Source: Aminobacter sp. AP02
GTDB taxonomy: Bacteria > Pseudomonadota > Alphaproteobacteria > Rhizobiales > Rhizobiaceae
Direction: 5' to 3'
Length of the DNA stretch: 64,000 nucleotides
Assembly (NCBI RefSeq): GCF_003148805.1
Contig: NZ_QGGX01000005.1
Span: forward strand, 267,339 to 331,338
Below the pieces are notes generated by a model, which saw only the letters and a list, made by a program, of their open reading frames with translations, was not told where the DNA came from and searched no databases. How positions within the stretch are numbered: position 1 is the stretch's first letter; each line of letters starts with the position of its first letter. This document shows positions 8,206-17,498 of the stretch, one piece after another. Both the position numbers and the translations under genes were made by a program.

Positions 8206-8745
8206 TCAGAAGTCGCGTAGCAGTTCCGCCGCGTTGCCCTGGCCGAATTTGCGGCTCATCAAAACAGCCGCGACGATCGACGCCAGCAGTAGCACCAGCA
8301 CCCAAAGCGAGATAGCTTGCCGGGATGGCCAGGGCGTCCGGCGGCGGGTCAAGACGCCGGTCAGCAGCTTAACCAACATCCAGGCCATGGTGAGCCCCGA
8401 AAGCAGGCCAAACACAAGCCCACCTACGGTCACGAGCAAGCCTTCGCCCCACAGGAATGCAGCGAGCTGGTGTGGTTTTGCGCCGATTGCCGTCAGGATG
8501 GCAAAACTGCGCCGACGGTCGAGGAAACCCAGCCCCAGCATCAAGCCTGCGGCTGCAACAGCCATGCCCAGCGCGAAAGCAAGCTCGATCGAAGTGAGGC
8601 CGGAAAGGTCGACCGCCGTCAAGCTGGAGCCGATGATATGGGTCGCCGAACCGACATCCTTGACCTGTAGCGCCGGGTCGTCGGCCAGCGTGGCCGAGAC
8701 GGACTGGGCAAGGGCGGCTGGTTCGCCCTTCGCCCGCGTCACATC
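8206..8745 (-). pseudogene. FtsX-like ABC permease, 3' remnant
   Basis: About 177 codons of the C-terminal part of an FtsX/MacB-type permease: a stretch beginning VTRAKGEPAALAQSV, one membrane helix (ELAFALGMAVAAAGLMLGL), the FtsX signature RRRSFAILTAIGAKPHQLAAF, two further helices and the end AAELLRDF. The N-terminal helix and most of the periplasmic domain are absent. Upstream in this frame the sequence is only the antisense-free shadow of the overlapping exported-protein gene. No ATP-binding partner is nearby. I read it as the leftover of a deletion that fused two unrelated gene ends at about 8740. Confidence 0.65.
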
Positions 8746-9296
8746 AGCTTCCATTGGTCGACATTGTCGGCGACGAGTGGCGCATAAAGCTCGAGTGCGA
8801 GCAGTTTGCCGTTCCTGAAATAGAAAAAGCGCAGGTTTTCCAGGCGAATCTGCTTGGATGTCACCTGGTTGGGTTCGGAGTTCGAGCTGTAGGCGATGCG
8901 AATGACCTTGCCCGCAGGCAATGTGACCGCCTTGACGGCATCGATCTTGACGGCGCGCTCCTTCTTTTCCAGTTGCGGCAGGTAGTCGGAACGCGCGCTG
9001 GCGACGGTGGGGGGCACGCCGGCGTCGGTCAGCGTTACGATGACACCGTCGAGCTTGTCGGCGAAACGCGCTCCCGCCGGCATGTCGGTGCGCGCCCAGC
9101 CCTCGGGGACCTTGAGGGCGTAGCCGTCCTTGGACTTGGAGGCGATGAAGACCTGGGTGTCGGGAATGTCGCCGGGCGGGTTCTTTTCGGCCTGCACAGG
9201 TTGTTCCGCCGCGACAGCATCGGGCACAGTGGCAAGGGCGCAGGCCGCCGTCGCGAATGAGCCAATAAGGTTCGACAGGCTCACGGTCCGAAACAT
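8739..9296 (-). CDS. exported protein of unknown function, probably 3'-truncated
   Basis: A 185-residue protein with a signal peptide (MFRTVSLSNLIGSFATAACA, cleavage near AVAAEQP). The mature part reads FIASKSKDGYALKVPEGWARTD, LDGVIVTLTDA and LRFFYFRNGKLLALELYAPLVADNVDQW, a PsbP-like pattern of a periplasmic protein seen beside ABC transporters. It stops at TGA inside the junction with the FtsX remnant, so the last residues may be lost. The start at 9296 has AGGGA 8 bp upstream; another ATG lies 16 codons earlier. The identification is tentative. Confidence 0.55.
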   Translation of the reverse strand: MFRTVSLSNLIGSFATAACALATVPDAVAAEQPVQAEKNPPGDIPDTQVFIASKSKDGYALKVPEGWARTDMPAGARFADKLDGVIVTLTDAGVPPTVASARSDYLPQLEKKERAVKIDAVKAVTLPAGKVIRIAYSSNSEPNQVTSKQIRLENLRFFYFRNGKLLALELYAPLVADNVDQWKLM

Positions 9297-9498
9297 GTCG
9301 AGCTTTCCCTGCATTCCGACGGCGGCCACCGCCCAGTTCACCATCGCATTGTGACATTACCGGCGCCTCGCCGGTGCAATACGCTTTCGTAAGGTTGGCG
9401 AGGCAGGGTGGGACAATTGACATGACGTCTAGCAGCCGATGCCCTATTGTCCGGAAACGTTCGTCTTACGCCTCCTGAATGCATGCAAGGGGACTGGA

Positions 9499-11886
9499 AT
9501 GGGACAAGTCGCGCCGGGCCGTGGACAAGACACTATCGAAACCAGGGAATTGGAACTGATCCACCGCTACTGGCAGGCGGCGAACTATCTCTCGGTCGGC
9601 CAGATCTATCTTCTCGACAATCCGTTGCTGCGCGAGCCACTGAAGCCCGAGCACATCAAGCCCAGACTGCTTGGACATTGGGGCACGACACCAGGCCTCA
9701 ACTTCATCTATGCCCATCTAAACCGGGTCATCAACGCGCGCGACCTCGACATGATCTACATCTGCGGCCCCGGCCACGGCGGGCCTGGCATGGTCGCAAA
9801 CACCTATCTCGAGGGCAGCTACAGCGAAATCTATCCGGAGATCGGCCGCGACATCGACGGGATACGCAAGCTGTTTCGCCAGTTCTCCTTTCCCGGCGGA
9901 ATCCCCAGCCATGCGGCGCCCGAAACGCCCGGGTCGATCCATGAGGGTGGCGAGCTCGGATATGCGCTAGTGCACGCCTATGGCGCTGCCTTTGACAATC
10001 CCGATCTCGTCGTTGCCTGCGTGATTGGCGATGGCGAAGCCGAAACCGGCACACTGGCGGCTTCCTGGCATTCCAACAAGTTCCTGAACCCGGTGCATGA
10101 TGGCGCGGTGCTGCCGATCCTGCACCTCAACGGGTACAAGATCGCCAACCCGACGATCCTGGCGCGGATGGAGAGGTCGGAACTGGAAAGCCTGATGAGG
10201 GGCTATGGCCATGAGCCGCTGTTCGTCGAAGGCGACGATCCCGCCGACATGCACAGGCAGATGGCGACAACGCTCGATTTTGCCCTCAAGCGCATAGCTG
10301 AGATTCAAGCAAAGGCGCGCAGTGCCGGCAATTCCGATCGGCCGCAATGGCCGATGATCGTGCTGCGCAGCCCCAAAGGTTGGACCGGACCTAAGGAGGT
10401 CGACGGCAAGAAGGTCGAAGGCTTCTGGCGCGCGCATCAGGTGCCCGTCGCCAACACGAAAAAGGATGCCGGTCACCTGAAACTGCTTGAAGAGTGGATG
10501 CTCAGCTACAGGCCCGACAAGCTTTTCGATGAAGGGGGACGGCTGAACGAAGAGCTGCAGGCATTGTCGCCAAAAGGCAAACGCCGGATGGGCGCCAATC
10601 CCCACGCCAACGGCGGATTGCTCAAGCTCGACCTCGTGCTGCCGGATTTTCGCACACTCGGCGTCGAGGTCACCGCGCCCGGTGCCGTCACATCCGAAAC
10701 CACGCGCGCCATGGGGCGCCTGTTCAAGCAACTGATGGCGCTGAACGCCGGCAACCGCAACTTCAGGCTGATGGGCCCTGATGAAACCGCTTCCAATCGC
10801 CTGGATGACGTCTTTGCCGTGACTGACCGCGTCTGGATGGAAGGCATCGAGCCCTATGACGAACATCTGGCTCGTGACGGCCGGGTGATGGAGGTGCTGA
10901 GCGAAAACCTTTGCCAGGGTTGGCTGGAGGGCTATCTGCTGACCGGCCGGCACGGCTTCTTTTCATGCTACGAGGCCTTCATCCACATCGTCGATTCGAT
11001 GTTCAACCAGCATGCCAAATGGCTCAAGGTTTCGCGCGAGCTGCCCTGGCGGCGGCCCGTAGCGTCGCTGAACTACCTGTTGACCTCGCACGTCTGGCGC
11101 CAGGATCACAACGGCTTCAGCCATCAGGATCCGGGCTTTGTCGATCTCGTCGCCAACAAGAAGGCGGACATCGTCCGCATCTACTTGCCGCCAGATGCGA
11201 ACACGCTGCTTTGGGTCACCGATCACTGCTTGCGTACCTATGACCGGATCAACGTCATCGTTGCCGGCAAGCAACCGCAGCCGCAATGGCTGAACATGCC
11301 TGATGCGATCGCCCATTGCGAAGCCGGTGCCGGCATTTGGCATTGGGCGGGGACGGAGCGCCGAGAAGGCGAGCCCGACGTGATCATGGCTTGCGCGGGC
11401 GACGTTCCGACACTTGAAACGTTGGCCGCCGTGGACCTGCTTCGGGGTACGCTACCTGACTTGCGGATTCGTGTCGTCAATGTCGTCGACCTGATGACGC
11501 TTCAGCCGGACAGCCAGCATCCCCACGGCCTGACAGATGATGTTTTCGACGCCTTGTTCACGCGCAACAAGCCGGTGATCTTTGCCTATCACGGCTATCC
11601 ATACCTCATTCACCGGCTGACTTACCGGCGCAACAACCACGATAATTTCCACGTCCGTGGCTTCGAGGAGGAGGGTACGACGACCACGCCCTTCGACATG
11701 GCGGTGCTCAACGAAATGGACCGCTATCATCTTGCCATCGAGGCGATCGACAGGATCGGCGATCTGGGGTCTGCCGGGGCGAAAGCCAAGCGCGGCTTCG
11801 AGGACAAGCTGGCAGAGCACTGGCGGTTCGTTCGCGAGCATGGCGAAGACATGCCCGAAGTGCGCGACTGGGCCTGGCGAAACTAG
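9499..11886 (+). CDS. xfp: xylulose-5-phosphate/fructose-6-phosphate phosphoketolase
   Basis: A 795-residue thiamine-diphosphate enzyme that splits xylulose 5-P or fructose 6-P with phosphate into acetyl phosphate plus glyceraldehyde 3-P or erythrose 4-P. Characteristic runs are [39 protein letters not shown], the TPP-binding [13 protein letters not shown], and [26 protein letters not shown] near the end. The ATG at 9499 follows AAGGGGA; the open frame begins 20 codons earlier. ackA follows after 3 bp, so acetyl phosphate is probably converted to acetate and ATP by the same operon. Confidence 0.96.
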   Translation: MGQVAPGRGQDTIETRELELIHRYWQAANYLSVGQIYLLDNPLLREPLKPEHIKPRLLGHWGTTPGLNFIYAHLNRVINARDLDMIYICGPGHGGPGMVANTYLEGSYSEIYPEIGRDIDGIRKLFRQFSFPGGIPSHAAPETPGSIHEGGELGYALVHAYGAAFDNPDLVVACVIGDGEAETGTLAASWHSNKFLNPVHDGAVLPILHLNGYKIANPTILARMERSELESLMRGYGHEPLFVEGDDPADMHRQMATTLDFALKRIAEIQAKARSAGNSDRPQWPMIVLRSPKGWTGPKEVDGKKVEGFWRAHQVPVANTKKDAGHLKLLEEWMLSYRPDKLFDEGGRLNEELQALSPKGKRRMGANPHANGGLLKLDLVLPDFRTLGVEVTAPGAVTSETTRAMGRLFKQLMALNAGNRNFRLMGPDETASNRLDDVFAVTDRVWMEGIEPYDEHLARDGRVMEVLSENLCQGWLEGYLLTGRHGFFSCYEAFIHIVDSMFNQHAKWLKVSRELPWRRPVASLNYLLTSHVWRQDHNGFSHQDPGFVDLVANKKADIVRIYLPPDANTLLWVTDHCLRTYDRINVIVAGKQPQPQWLNMPDAIAHCEAGAGIWHWAGTERREGEPDVIMACAGDVPTLETLAAVDLLRGTLPDLRIRVVNVVDLMTLQPDSQHPHGLTDDVFDALFTRNKPVIFAYHGYPYLIHRLTYRRNNHDNFHVRGFEEEGTTTTPFDMAVLNEMDRYHLAIEAIDRIGDLGSAGAKAKRGFEDKLAEHWRFVREHGEDMPEVRDWAWRN

Positions 11887-11889
11887 GCG

Positions 11890-13068
11890 ATGGTTGTCCT
11901 TGCGCTCAACGCCGGCTCGTCGAGCCTCAAGTTCGGTGTGTTCAAGGCTTTGTCGAAAGGCGACGTCGAGCCGCTCATACGTGGCGTTTTCGATGGTCTT
12001 GCCGATTCTCCGCGCTTGTCAGTGAAGGACGCAACCGGGCACGTTCTTGCCGACAGGCCTCTCAGCGTGCCCGACAGGTCGACGGGCGTGTTGTTGCGGG
12101 AGCTTTTCTCTCTTCTTGATCCGCTGCTCGGCGGCGAGCAGATCGAAGCGGTTGGGCATCGAATCGTCCATGGCGGCAGCCGCTTCGTAGCTCCCGTTCA
12201 CCTGACGAATGAGGTCATCGCGGCGCTGGACGCGTTGACGCCAATTGCTCCCCTGCATCAGCCCGCGAGCCTGGGGGCGGTCAGGGCGTTGGCCGAGCTG
12301 CGGCCGGACCTGTTGCAGATCGGCTGTTTCGACACGGCATTCCACAGCACGCTCGCACCGCCTGCCAGCCGCTATGCCATTCCGCGCGAATATGAAGAGA
12401 TGGGATTGCGACGCTACGGCTTTCACGGCCTGTCCTACGAGTTCATTGCCCGCCAACTGTGCGAAATCGCACCGGCGCCGTCGGCCAGGAAAACCGTTGT
12501 TGCGCATCTGGGCAGCGGTTGCAGCCTGTGCGCGATGGTCGACGGCAAAAGTCGCGACACGACCATGGGCTTCACCGCTCTGGATGGCCTGGTGATGGCG
12601 ACACGATCCGGGGCGATCGACCCGGGTATTATCCTCTACCTTCAGCAAGCCTTGGGAATGTCGGTCAAGGAGGTCGAGCAACTGCTCTACCGCCGTTCGG
12701 GATTGATCGGCGTGTCCGGCATTTCGGGAGACACGCGCGTACTGCTTGCCAGTGACGATCCGCGTGCCGCCGAAGCGCTCGACCTGTTTGTGTTCAGTAT
12801 CGCACGCAACATCGCGGCGATGGCCAGCACGCTCCAGGGACTTGAACTGCTGGTCTTTACCGGGGGCGTGGGCGAGCATGCCGGTGAAATCAGAAAAGGG
12901 ATCTGCGATCGTCTCGGCTGGCTAGGGGTAAGGCTTGATCCGTCAGCCAGTGCCGAAATCATCAGCCTGTCTGACAGTAAGGTGGAGGTTCGGGTGATCG
13001 CCACCAATGAGGAGATGACGATCGCCCGTCAGACTTGCGAGCTGCTCGGCGAGATGGCGGGCGGGTAA
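11890..13068 (+). CDS. ackA: acetate kinase
   Basis: A 392-residue ASKHA-fold kinase that interconverts acetyl phosphate + ADP and acetate + ATP. Motifs seen are LALNAGSSSLKFGVF at the N-terminus, GHRIVHGGSRFVAPV, RYGFHGLSYEF, HLGSGCS, DTTMGFTALDGLVMATRSG and the C-terminal LLVFTGGVGEHAGEIR. Only three bases separate it from the phosphoketolase stop. The pair forms a phosphoketolase shunt that yields ATP from pentose or hexose phosphates without full glycolysis. Confidence 0.96.
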   Translation: MVVLALNAGSSSLKFGVFKALSKGDVEPLIRGVFDGLADSPRLSVKDATGHVLADRPLSVPDRSTGVLLRELFSLLDPLLGGEQIEAVGHRIVHGGSRFVAPVHLTNEVIAALDALTPIAPLHQPASLGAVRALAELRPDLLQIGCFDTAFHSTLAPPASRYAIPREYEEMGLRRYGFHGLSYEFIARQLCEIAPAPSARKTVVAHLGSGCSLCAMVDGKSRDTTMGFTALDGLVMATRSGAIDPGIILYLQQALGMSVKEVEQLLYRRSGLIGVSGISGDTRVLLASDDPRAAEALDLFVFSIARNIAAMASTLQGLELLVFTGGVGEHAGEIRKGICDRLGWLGVRLDPSASAEIISLSDSKVEVRVIATNEEMTIARQTCELLGEMAGG

Positions 13069-13072
13069 TCGC

Positions 13073-14125
13073 CTAGGCCAGCGACTTTTGATGCCGCAGC
13101 AGCATGCCGAACAGGTCGCGCGGCTCGTCCGGGTCGGCGAGCAGGTCAAGCTCCTCATAGCGCTTGGTGCTGCGAAGCTGGTCGCGGACATAGCGAAGCG
13201 CTGAGAAGTCCTCGATCGCGAACCCGACCGAATCGAACAGCGTGATCTGCCGCTCGTCCGTGCGGCCAACCGTCTGCCCGGTGATCACCTGCCAGAGTTC
13301 GGTGACGGGATAGTTGGCGTCGAGCTGCTGGATCTCGCCTTCGATGCGGGTCTGCGGCGGATATTCGACAATGATTTTGGAACGCAAAAGAATGTCGCGG
13401 TGCAGTTCAGTCTTGCCGGGGCAGTCGCCGCCGACGGCGTTGATATGGACACCTGTGCCGACCATGTTGTCGGTGAGGATCGTCGCATACTGCTTGTCGG
13501 CGGTGACGGTGGTGATGATCTGCGATCCTTCCACTGCTTCCTGGCCGGTTGTGCAGATGGTGATCTCGAAGCCGAGCCCGTCGAGGTTGCGCGCGCATTT
13601 GCGGCTTGCCTCGACGTCGATGTCGTAAAGGCGCAGCTTGTTGACGCCGAGCAGCGCCTTGAAGGCCAATGCCTGAAATTCGGACTGGGCGCCGTTGCCG
13701 ATGATCGCCATGGTGTCCGAGGCTTTTGGCGCCAGGTACTTCGCTGCTACCGCTGAAGTGGCGGCGGTGCGCAAGGCGGTCAGGATGGTCATCTCGGTCA
13801 GCAACTTCGGATAGCCCGAACCGACATCGGCGAGTACGCCGAATGCCGTTACGGTCTGACGGCCGTCACGCGTATTCTTGGGGTGGCCGTTGACATATTT
13901 GAAGCCGTACAACTGGCCGTCGCTGGTCGGCATCAGCTCGATGACGCCGTCGTGGCTATGCGAGGCAAGCCGGGGCGTCTTGTCGAAGAGCTCCCAGCGC
14001 TTGAAATCCTCTTCGATGTAGCCGGCGAGGTCGGTGAGGAAACGGTCGACGCCGATATCCAGAACCAGCTTCATCATGTTGTCGACGCTGACGAAGGGCA
14101 CGATGTTGAGGTTGGCGATAGGCAT
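13073..14125 (-). CDS. ornithine cyclodeaminase
   Basis: A 350-residue protein of the OCD/mu-crystallin family, starting MPIANLNIVPFVSVDNMMK. It converts L-ornithine to L-proline and ammonia with NAD+. The Rossmann segment TMAIIGNGAQSEFQALAF is the nucleotide-binding site, and PLLTEMT-type (PKLLTEMTILTALRTAA) and GVHINAVGGDCPGKTEL are conserved. Its ATG shares a base with the arginase stop (TGATG), so translation is coupled. Together the two enzymes take arginine to proline. It ends convergently, 4 bp from ackA. Confidence 0.93.
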   Translation of the reverse strand: MPIANLNIVPFVSVDNMMKLVLDIGVDRFLTDLAGYIEEDFKRWELFDKTPRLASHSHDGVIELMPTSDGQLYGFKYVNGHPKNTRDGRQTVTAFGVLADVGSGYPKLLTEMTILTALRTAATSAVAAKYLAPKASDTMAIIGNGAQSEFQALAFKALLGVNKLRLYDIDVEASRKCARNLDGLGFEITICTTGQEAVEGSQIITTVTADKQYATILTDNMVGTGVHINAVGGDCPGKTELHRDILLRSKIIVEYPPQTRIEGEIQQLDANYPVTELWQVITGQTVGRTDERQITLFDSVGFAIEDFSALRYVRDQLRSTKRYEELDLLADPDEPRDLFGMLLRHQKSLA

Positions 14126-15045
14126 CAGAAGCTCCTTGTCGGGCGGTCCATGATACGCCGGCCCATCAGCGAGGCCGTCAGGTCGACCATCAGGCTGGCC
14201 GTGCGTCCGCGTTCGTCGAGGAACGGGTTGAGTTCGACGAGGTCGAGGCTGGAGACAAGGCCGCTGTCGTGCAGCATCTCCATCGCCAGATGGGCCTCGC
14301 GGAACGTGGCGCCGCCCGGCACAGTCGTGCCGACGGCTGGCGCAATGGAGGGATCGAGGAAATCGACGTCGAGGCTGACGTGCAGGAGCCCGTTTTCGGC
14401 CGCGACGCGCTCGAGAAACGCCCGCAGCAGCGGTGCGATGCCATATTCGTCGATCGTGCGCATGTCGTGGACGGTGACGCCTGCCTGCATCAGTGCCAGG
14501 CGCTCGGCCGGGTCGACGCTGCGGATGCCGAGCGTGCAGATACGCTTCGGATCGACCTTGGCAGAAAGGGTCGGGAAATAGCCGTCGAACCCAGGAAGGC
14601 CGCTCGCATAGGCAAGCGGCACGCCATGCAGGTTGCCGCTGGCCGTTGTGTCGAGCGTGTGGAAATCCGGATGGGCGTCGAGCCAAAGCACGAACAATGG
14701 CCGGCCGCGTTCGGTGGCACGCCGCGCGACACCAGAGAGCGTGCCGGCGGTGATGCTATGGTCGCCACCCAGGAAGATGGGCATGCCGTCGGCGCTCGCG
14801 GCATAGGCGGCGTCGGCGATGGCAGCCGTCCAGGCTGCGATCTCGGGCAGCGACTTGAGCGCGCCGTTTTTGTGTTCAGCGACCTCGAAAGGCTGCGGAA
14901 CGACCGTACCCAGATCGGTGAGGCTATGGCCCAATTCGGTCAGTGCGGCGGCGAGGCCTGCCGTGCGCAGCGCGCTCGGCCCCATCTCGCAGCCCATGCG
15001 GCCGGCTCCATCCTGAACCGGTGCTCCCAAAATCTTGCAGTGCAT
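14125..15045 (-). CDS. rocF: arginase
   Basis: A 306-residue ureohydrolase, MHCKILGAPVQDGAGRMGCEMGPSAL at the N-terminus. It hydrolyses arginine to ornithine and urea with two Mn2+. Metal-binding motifs are visible: GGDHSIT, DAHPDFHT and SLDVDFLDP. The GNLHGVPLAYASG and TVPGGATFREAHL segments are typical of arginase rather than agmatinase. The ATG at 15045 is chosen over an open frame 57 codons longer, since the upstream part is regulatory sequence between it and the divergent lrp gene. Confidence 0.94.
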   Translation of the reverse strand: MHCKILGAPVQDGAGRMGCEMGPSALRTAGLAAALTELGHSLTDLGTVVPQPFEVAEHKNGALKSLPEIAAWTAAIADAAYAASADGMPIFLGGDHSITAGTLSGVARRATERGRPLFVLWLDAHPDFHTLDTTASGNLHGVPLAYASGLPGFDGYFPTLSAKVDPKRICTLGIRSVDPAERLALMQAGVTVHDMRTIDEYGIAPLLRAFLERVAAENGLLHVSLDVDFLDPSIAPAVGTTVPGGATFREAHLAMEMLHDSGLVSSLDLVELNPFLDERGRTASLMVDLTASLMGRRIMDRPTRSF

Positions 15046-15174
15046 TCGTTGCCGTCCATGTGAAAGGAACGTGCATTGAACAGGCACCGCCTGGCAAAAT
15101 GAAGCGCTTGAAGTGACAAGTTTGATATGAGATTTGTGCATTATGTAGGCCAGATTGCACAAAATGGAACCAAG

Positions 15175-15612
15175 ATGGACGATTTGGACAAACGGCTGGT
15201 AACGCTGCTTCGCCATCAGGGACGACGCAGCATTTCAGATCTGGCTGTCGATCTCGGCGTATCGCGCGCCACGGTGCGCACGCGCATGGAGCGCCTGGAG
15301 AAGTCTGGCGACATAATCGGCTACACCGTCATCCTCCGGGCCGAAGCGGTGGGCCAGGCAGTTCGCGGTATCATGCTGATCGAGATCGAAGGGCACGTCT
15401 CCGACCGGGTAATCAGGGCGTTGGGTGGCTTTTCCGAAGTGTCGCAGATCCACACCACCAACGGGCGCTGGGATCTGGTGGTTGAACTGGGAACGTCGAC
15501 GTTGACGGATTTCGACGCCGTCTTGCGCCGCATCAGGCTCATCCCTGGAATTACCGGGAGCGAGACCAGTATCTTGCTGGCAACGCCACGCAGCACCAAG
15601 GCAAAGCTGTAG
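15175..15612 (+). CDS. Lrp/AsnC family regulator of arginine catabolism
   Basis: A 145-residue regulator, MDDLDKRLVTLLRHQGRRSI. The N-terminal winged HTH (ISDLAVDLGVSRATVRTRMERLEKSGDIIGY, about residues 19-50) is followed by a RAM/AsnC ligand domain (GGFSEVSQIHTTNGRWDLVVEL). It is divergent from arginase-ornithine cyclodeaminase with 129 bp between the starts, the usual arrangement for an arginine- or ornithine-responsive activator (ArgP/BkdR-like logic). The specific ligand is inferred. Confidence 0.88.
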   Translation: MDDLDKRLVTLLRHQGRRSISDLAVDLGVSRATVRTRMERLEKSGDIIGYTVILRAEAVGQAVRGIMLIEIEGHVSDRVIRALGGFSEVSQIHTTNGRWDLVVELGTSTLTDFDAVLRRIRLIPGITGSETSILLATPRSTKAKL

Positions 15613-15733
15613 AAAGTTGGCGAACGGCAGCCTTGCGGCCGAGCGATCGCAGTTTGCCAATCTGGACTGTGATGCCCGACCAAAATAAGACTTGGCCGCT
15701 AGGAATGACGTTGGACGGGACGAAGGGCGGCAG

Positions 15734-16252
15734 ATGGACGTTGCGATCTATGTGGCGATTGCCGAAAATGGCGTTATCGGGCGCGACAATGGGCTGCCTT
15801 GGAAGCTTTCGAGCGATCTCAAACGCTTCAAGGCCGACACCATGGGCAAGCCGATCATCATGGGCCGCAAGACCTATGAGAGCATCGGCAAACCGTTGCC
15901 CGGCCGGGTCAACATCGTGGTCAGCCGCGACCCAAACTACCGAATCGATGGCGCGGAAACAGTGCAATCGGTGGAAGACGCCATCACCTTGGCCACAGCC
16001 AAGGGCCGCTGCATGCCTGGTGCCAATGAAATCTGCGTGATTGGCGGTGGCGAGATCTACCGCCAGGCTCTGCCGTTGGCGGACCGGCTGCATGTCACCC
16101 ATGTGCTGGCCAGCCCCGATGGCGATACACGCTTCCCTGCAATCGAGCCGAACATCTGGGCCGTCGCCAGTTCACAGGACTTCCCCGCGGGCGAAAAAGA
16201 CAGCCATGCGACACGCTACACAGTTTACGAGAAGCGCCGTGCGGTGCAATGA
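15734..16252 (+). CDS. folA: dihydrofolate reductase
   Basis: A 172-residue protein, MDVAIYVAIAENGVIGRDNG. It reduces dihydrofolate to tetrahydrofolate with NADPH. Motifs are NGLPWKLSSDLKRFKADTMGKPIIMGRKTYESIGKPLPGR (substrate and cofactor loops, noted in parts), VIGGGEIYRQALP and the acidic active-site Asp in the LPWKLSSDL helix. An upstream in-frame start would add 14 residues, but family members begin here. It is followed by hflKC, the typical order in this group. Confidence 0.95.
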   Translation: MDVAIYVAIAENGVIGRDNGLPWKLSSDLKRFKADTMGKPIIMGRKTYESIGKPLPGRVNIVVSRDPNYRIDGAETVQSVEDAITLATAKGRCMPGANEICVIGGGEIYRQALPLADRLHVTHVLASPDGDTRFPAIEPNIWAVASSQDFPAGEKDSHATRYTVYEKRRAVQ

Positions 16253-16305
16253 AGGTGCGCTTCATACATATGTAGTGAAATCAGAGGTACTTACGGGGCG
16301 TCGCG

Positions 16306-16334
16306 TTGAAAGCGCTTGCTCGCATCCCTATAGA
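16306..16334 (+). promoter_or_regulatory. sigma-70-type promoter of hflKC
   Basis: TTGAAA (16306-16311), a 17-bp spacer and TATAGA (16329-16334) lie about 67 bp upstream of the hflK start. No terminator is seen between folA and hflK, so readthrough may also occur. Confidence 0.5.
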
Positions 16335-16400
16335 TGGTGTCAGTAATTAAGCGGCCATCTCAGGCGCGGCCGCCATTGTTTCGTAGTCGAAAGGACATTC

Positions 16401-17498
16401 ATGCCCTGGAACAATCAAAGTGGAGGCGGCGGCGGCCCATGGGGCGGCGGCGGCGGTGGAGGCGGTGGCCCTTGGGGGCAGGGTCCGCGCCCGAGCGGCC
16501 CACAGGGTTCTCCTCCCGATCTCGAAGACATCATTCGCCGGGGCCAGGACAAGCTCAAGCGCGCGCTTCCGGGCGGCGGCGGTTCGAGTGCCGTGCTGTT
16601 CGGACTGATCGGTGCGGGATTGATCGCATTTTGGGCGTTCCAGTCGATCTACACCGTTCAGCCTGACGAACTCGCCGTGGAATTGCGTTTCGGCAAGCCC
16701 AAGCAGGAACTGTCGCAGCCAGGCCTGCACTTCCATTGGTGGCCGATCGAGACGGTCGAGAAGGTCAACACGGCTGAAAAGCTTGTCGATATCGGCGAGA
16801 TTCGCGGCAACACGTCGTCTGGCCTGATGCTTTCGGGCGACCAGAACATCGTCGACGTGAAATTCTCCGTCGCCTATCAGGTCTCGAACCCGCAGGCCTA
16901 TCTCTTCAACGTCTCTGAACCCGACATCATGGTGCGCCAGATCGCCGAAAGTGCGATGCGCGAGGTTGTCGGCCGCAGGCCGGCGCAGGACATCTTCCGC
17001 GACGATCGCCAGGGCATCGCCTCGGGCGTGCGCGACATCATCCAGGCGACGCTCGACGAGTATGGCGCGGGCCTTTCAGTCAACGCGATTTCGATCGAGG
17101 ACGCCGCACCGCCACGTGAAGTGGCCGATGCGTTCGATGAAGTGCAGCGTGCCGAACAGGACGAAGACCGCTTCGTTGAGGAATCCAACCAGTATTCCAA
17201 CCAGAAGCTCGGCCAGGCGCGCGGTGAAGCAGCTCAGGTCCGCGAAGACGCGGCCGCCTACAAGAACCGCGTTGTCCAGGAAGCCGAAGGTGAAGCCCAG
17301 CGCTTCATCTCCGTCTATGACGAATATGCCAAGGCGCCTGACGTGACCCGCAAGCGTCTCTATCTCGAGACGATGGAAAAGGTGCTCCAGGGCTCCGGCA
17401 AGGTGATCGTCGAGCAAGGCAACGGCCAGGGCGTGGTACCTTATCTGCCACTTCCTGAACTACAGAAGCGCGCTCCGGCGGCAGCGGGAGGCAAATGA
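16401..17498 (+). CDS. hflK: HflK, SPFH-domain subunit of the FtsH modulator complex
   Basis: A 365-residue protein. The first ~60 residues are Gly/Pro/Trp-rich and cytosolic (MPWNNQSGGGGGPWGG). One membrane helix follows (VLFGLIGAGLIAFWAFQSIY, ~73-93), then a periplasmic SPFH/band-7 domain (QPDELAVELRFGKP, GDQNIVDVKFSVAYQV) and a Glu/Ala-rich coiled coil. With HflC it forms a large cage around the FtsH protease. AAGGA sits upstream of the ATG. The stop overlaps hflC by 4 bp. Confidence 0.96.
   Translation: MPWNNQSGGGGGPWGGGGGGGGGPWGQGPRPSGPQGSPPDLEDIIRRGQDKLKRALPGGGGSSAVLFGLIGAGLIAFWAFQSIYTVQPDELAVELRFGKPKQELSQPGLHFHWWPIETVEKVNTAEKLVDIGEIRGNTSSGLMLSGDQNIVDVKFSVAYQVSNPQAYLFNVSEPDIMVRQIAESAMREVVGRRPAQDIFRDDRQGIASGVRDIIQATLDEYGAGLSVNAISIEDAAPPREVADAFDEVQRAEQDEDRFVEESNQYSNQKLGQARGEAAQVREDAAAYKNRVVQEAEGEAQRFISVYDEYAKAPDVTRKRLYLETMEKVLQGSGKVIVEQGNGQGVVPYLPLPELQKRAPAAAGGK

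Noticed and set aside
8206..9423. 405-codon minus-strand frame that could be taken as one fusion protein.
   Set aside because: Its first half is the alternate frame of the exported-protein gene; only the FtsX-like tail is genuine.
13073..14686. Long minus-strand frame of 537 codons over ornithine cyclodeaminase and part of arginase.
   Set aside because: Only the part from 14125 down is ornithine cyclodeaminase; the upstream portion overlaps the arginase gene in another frame and has Arg/Pro/His-rich shadow character.
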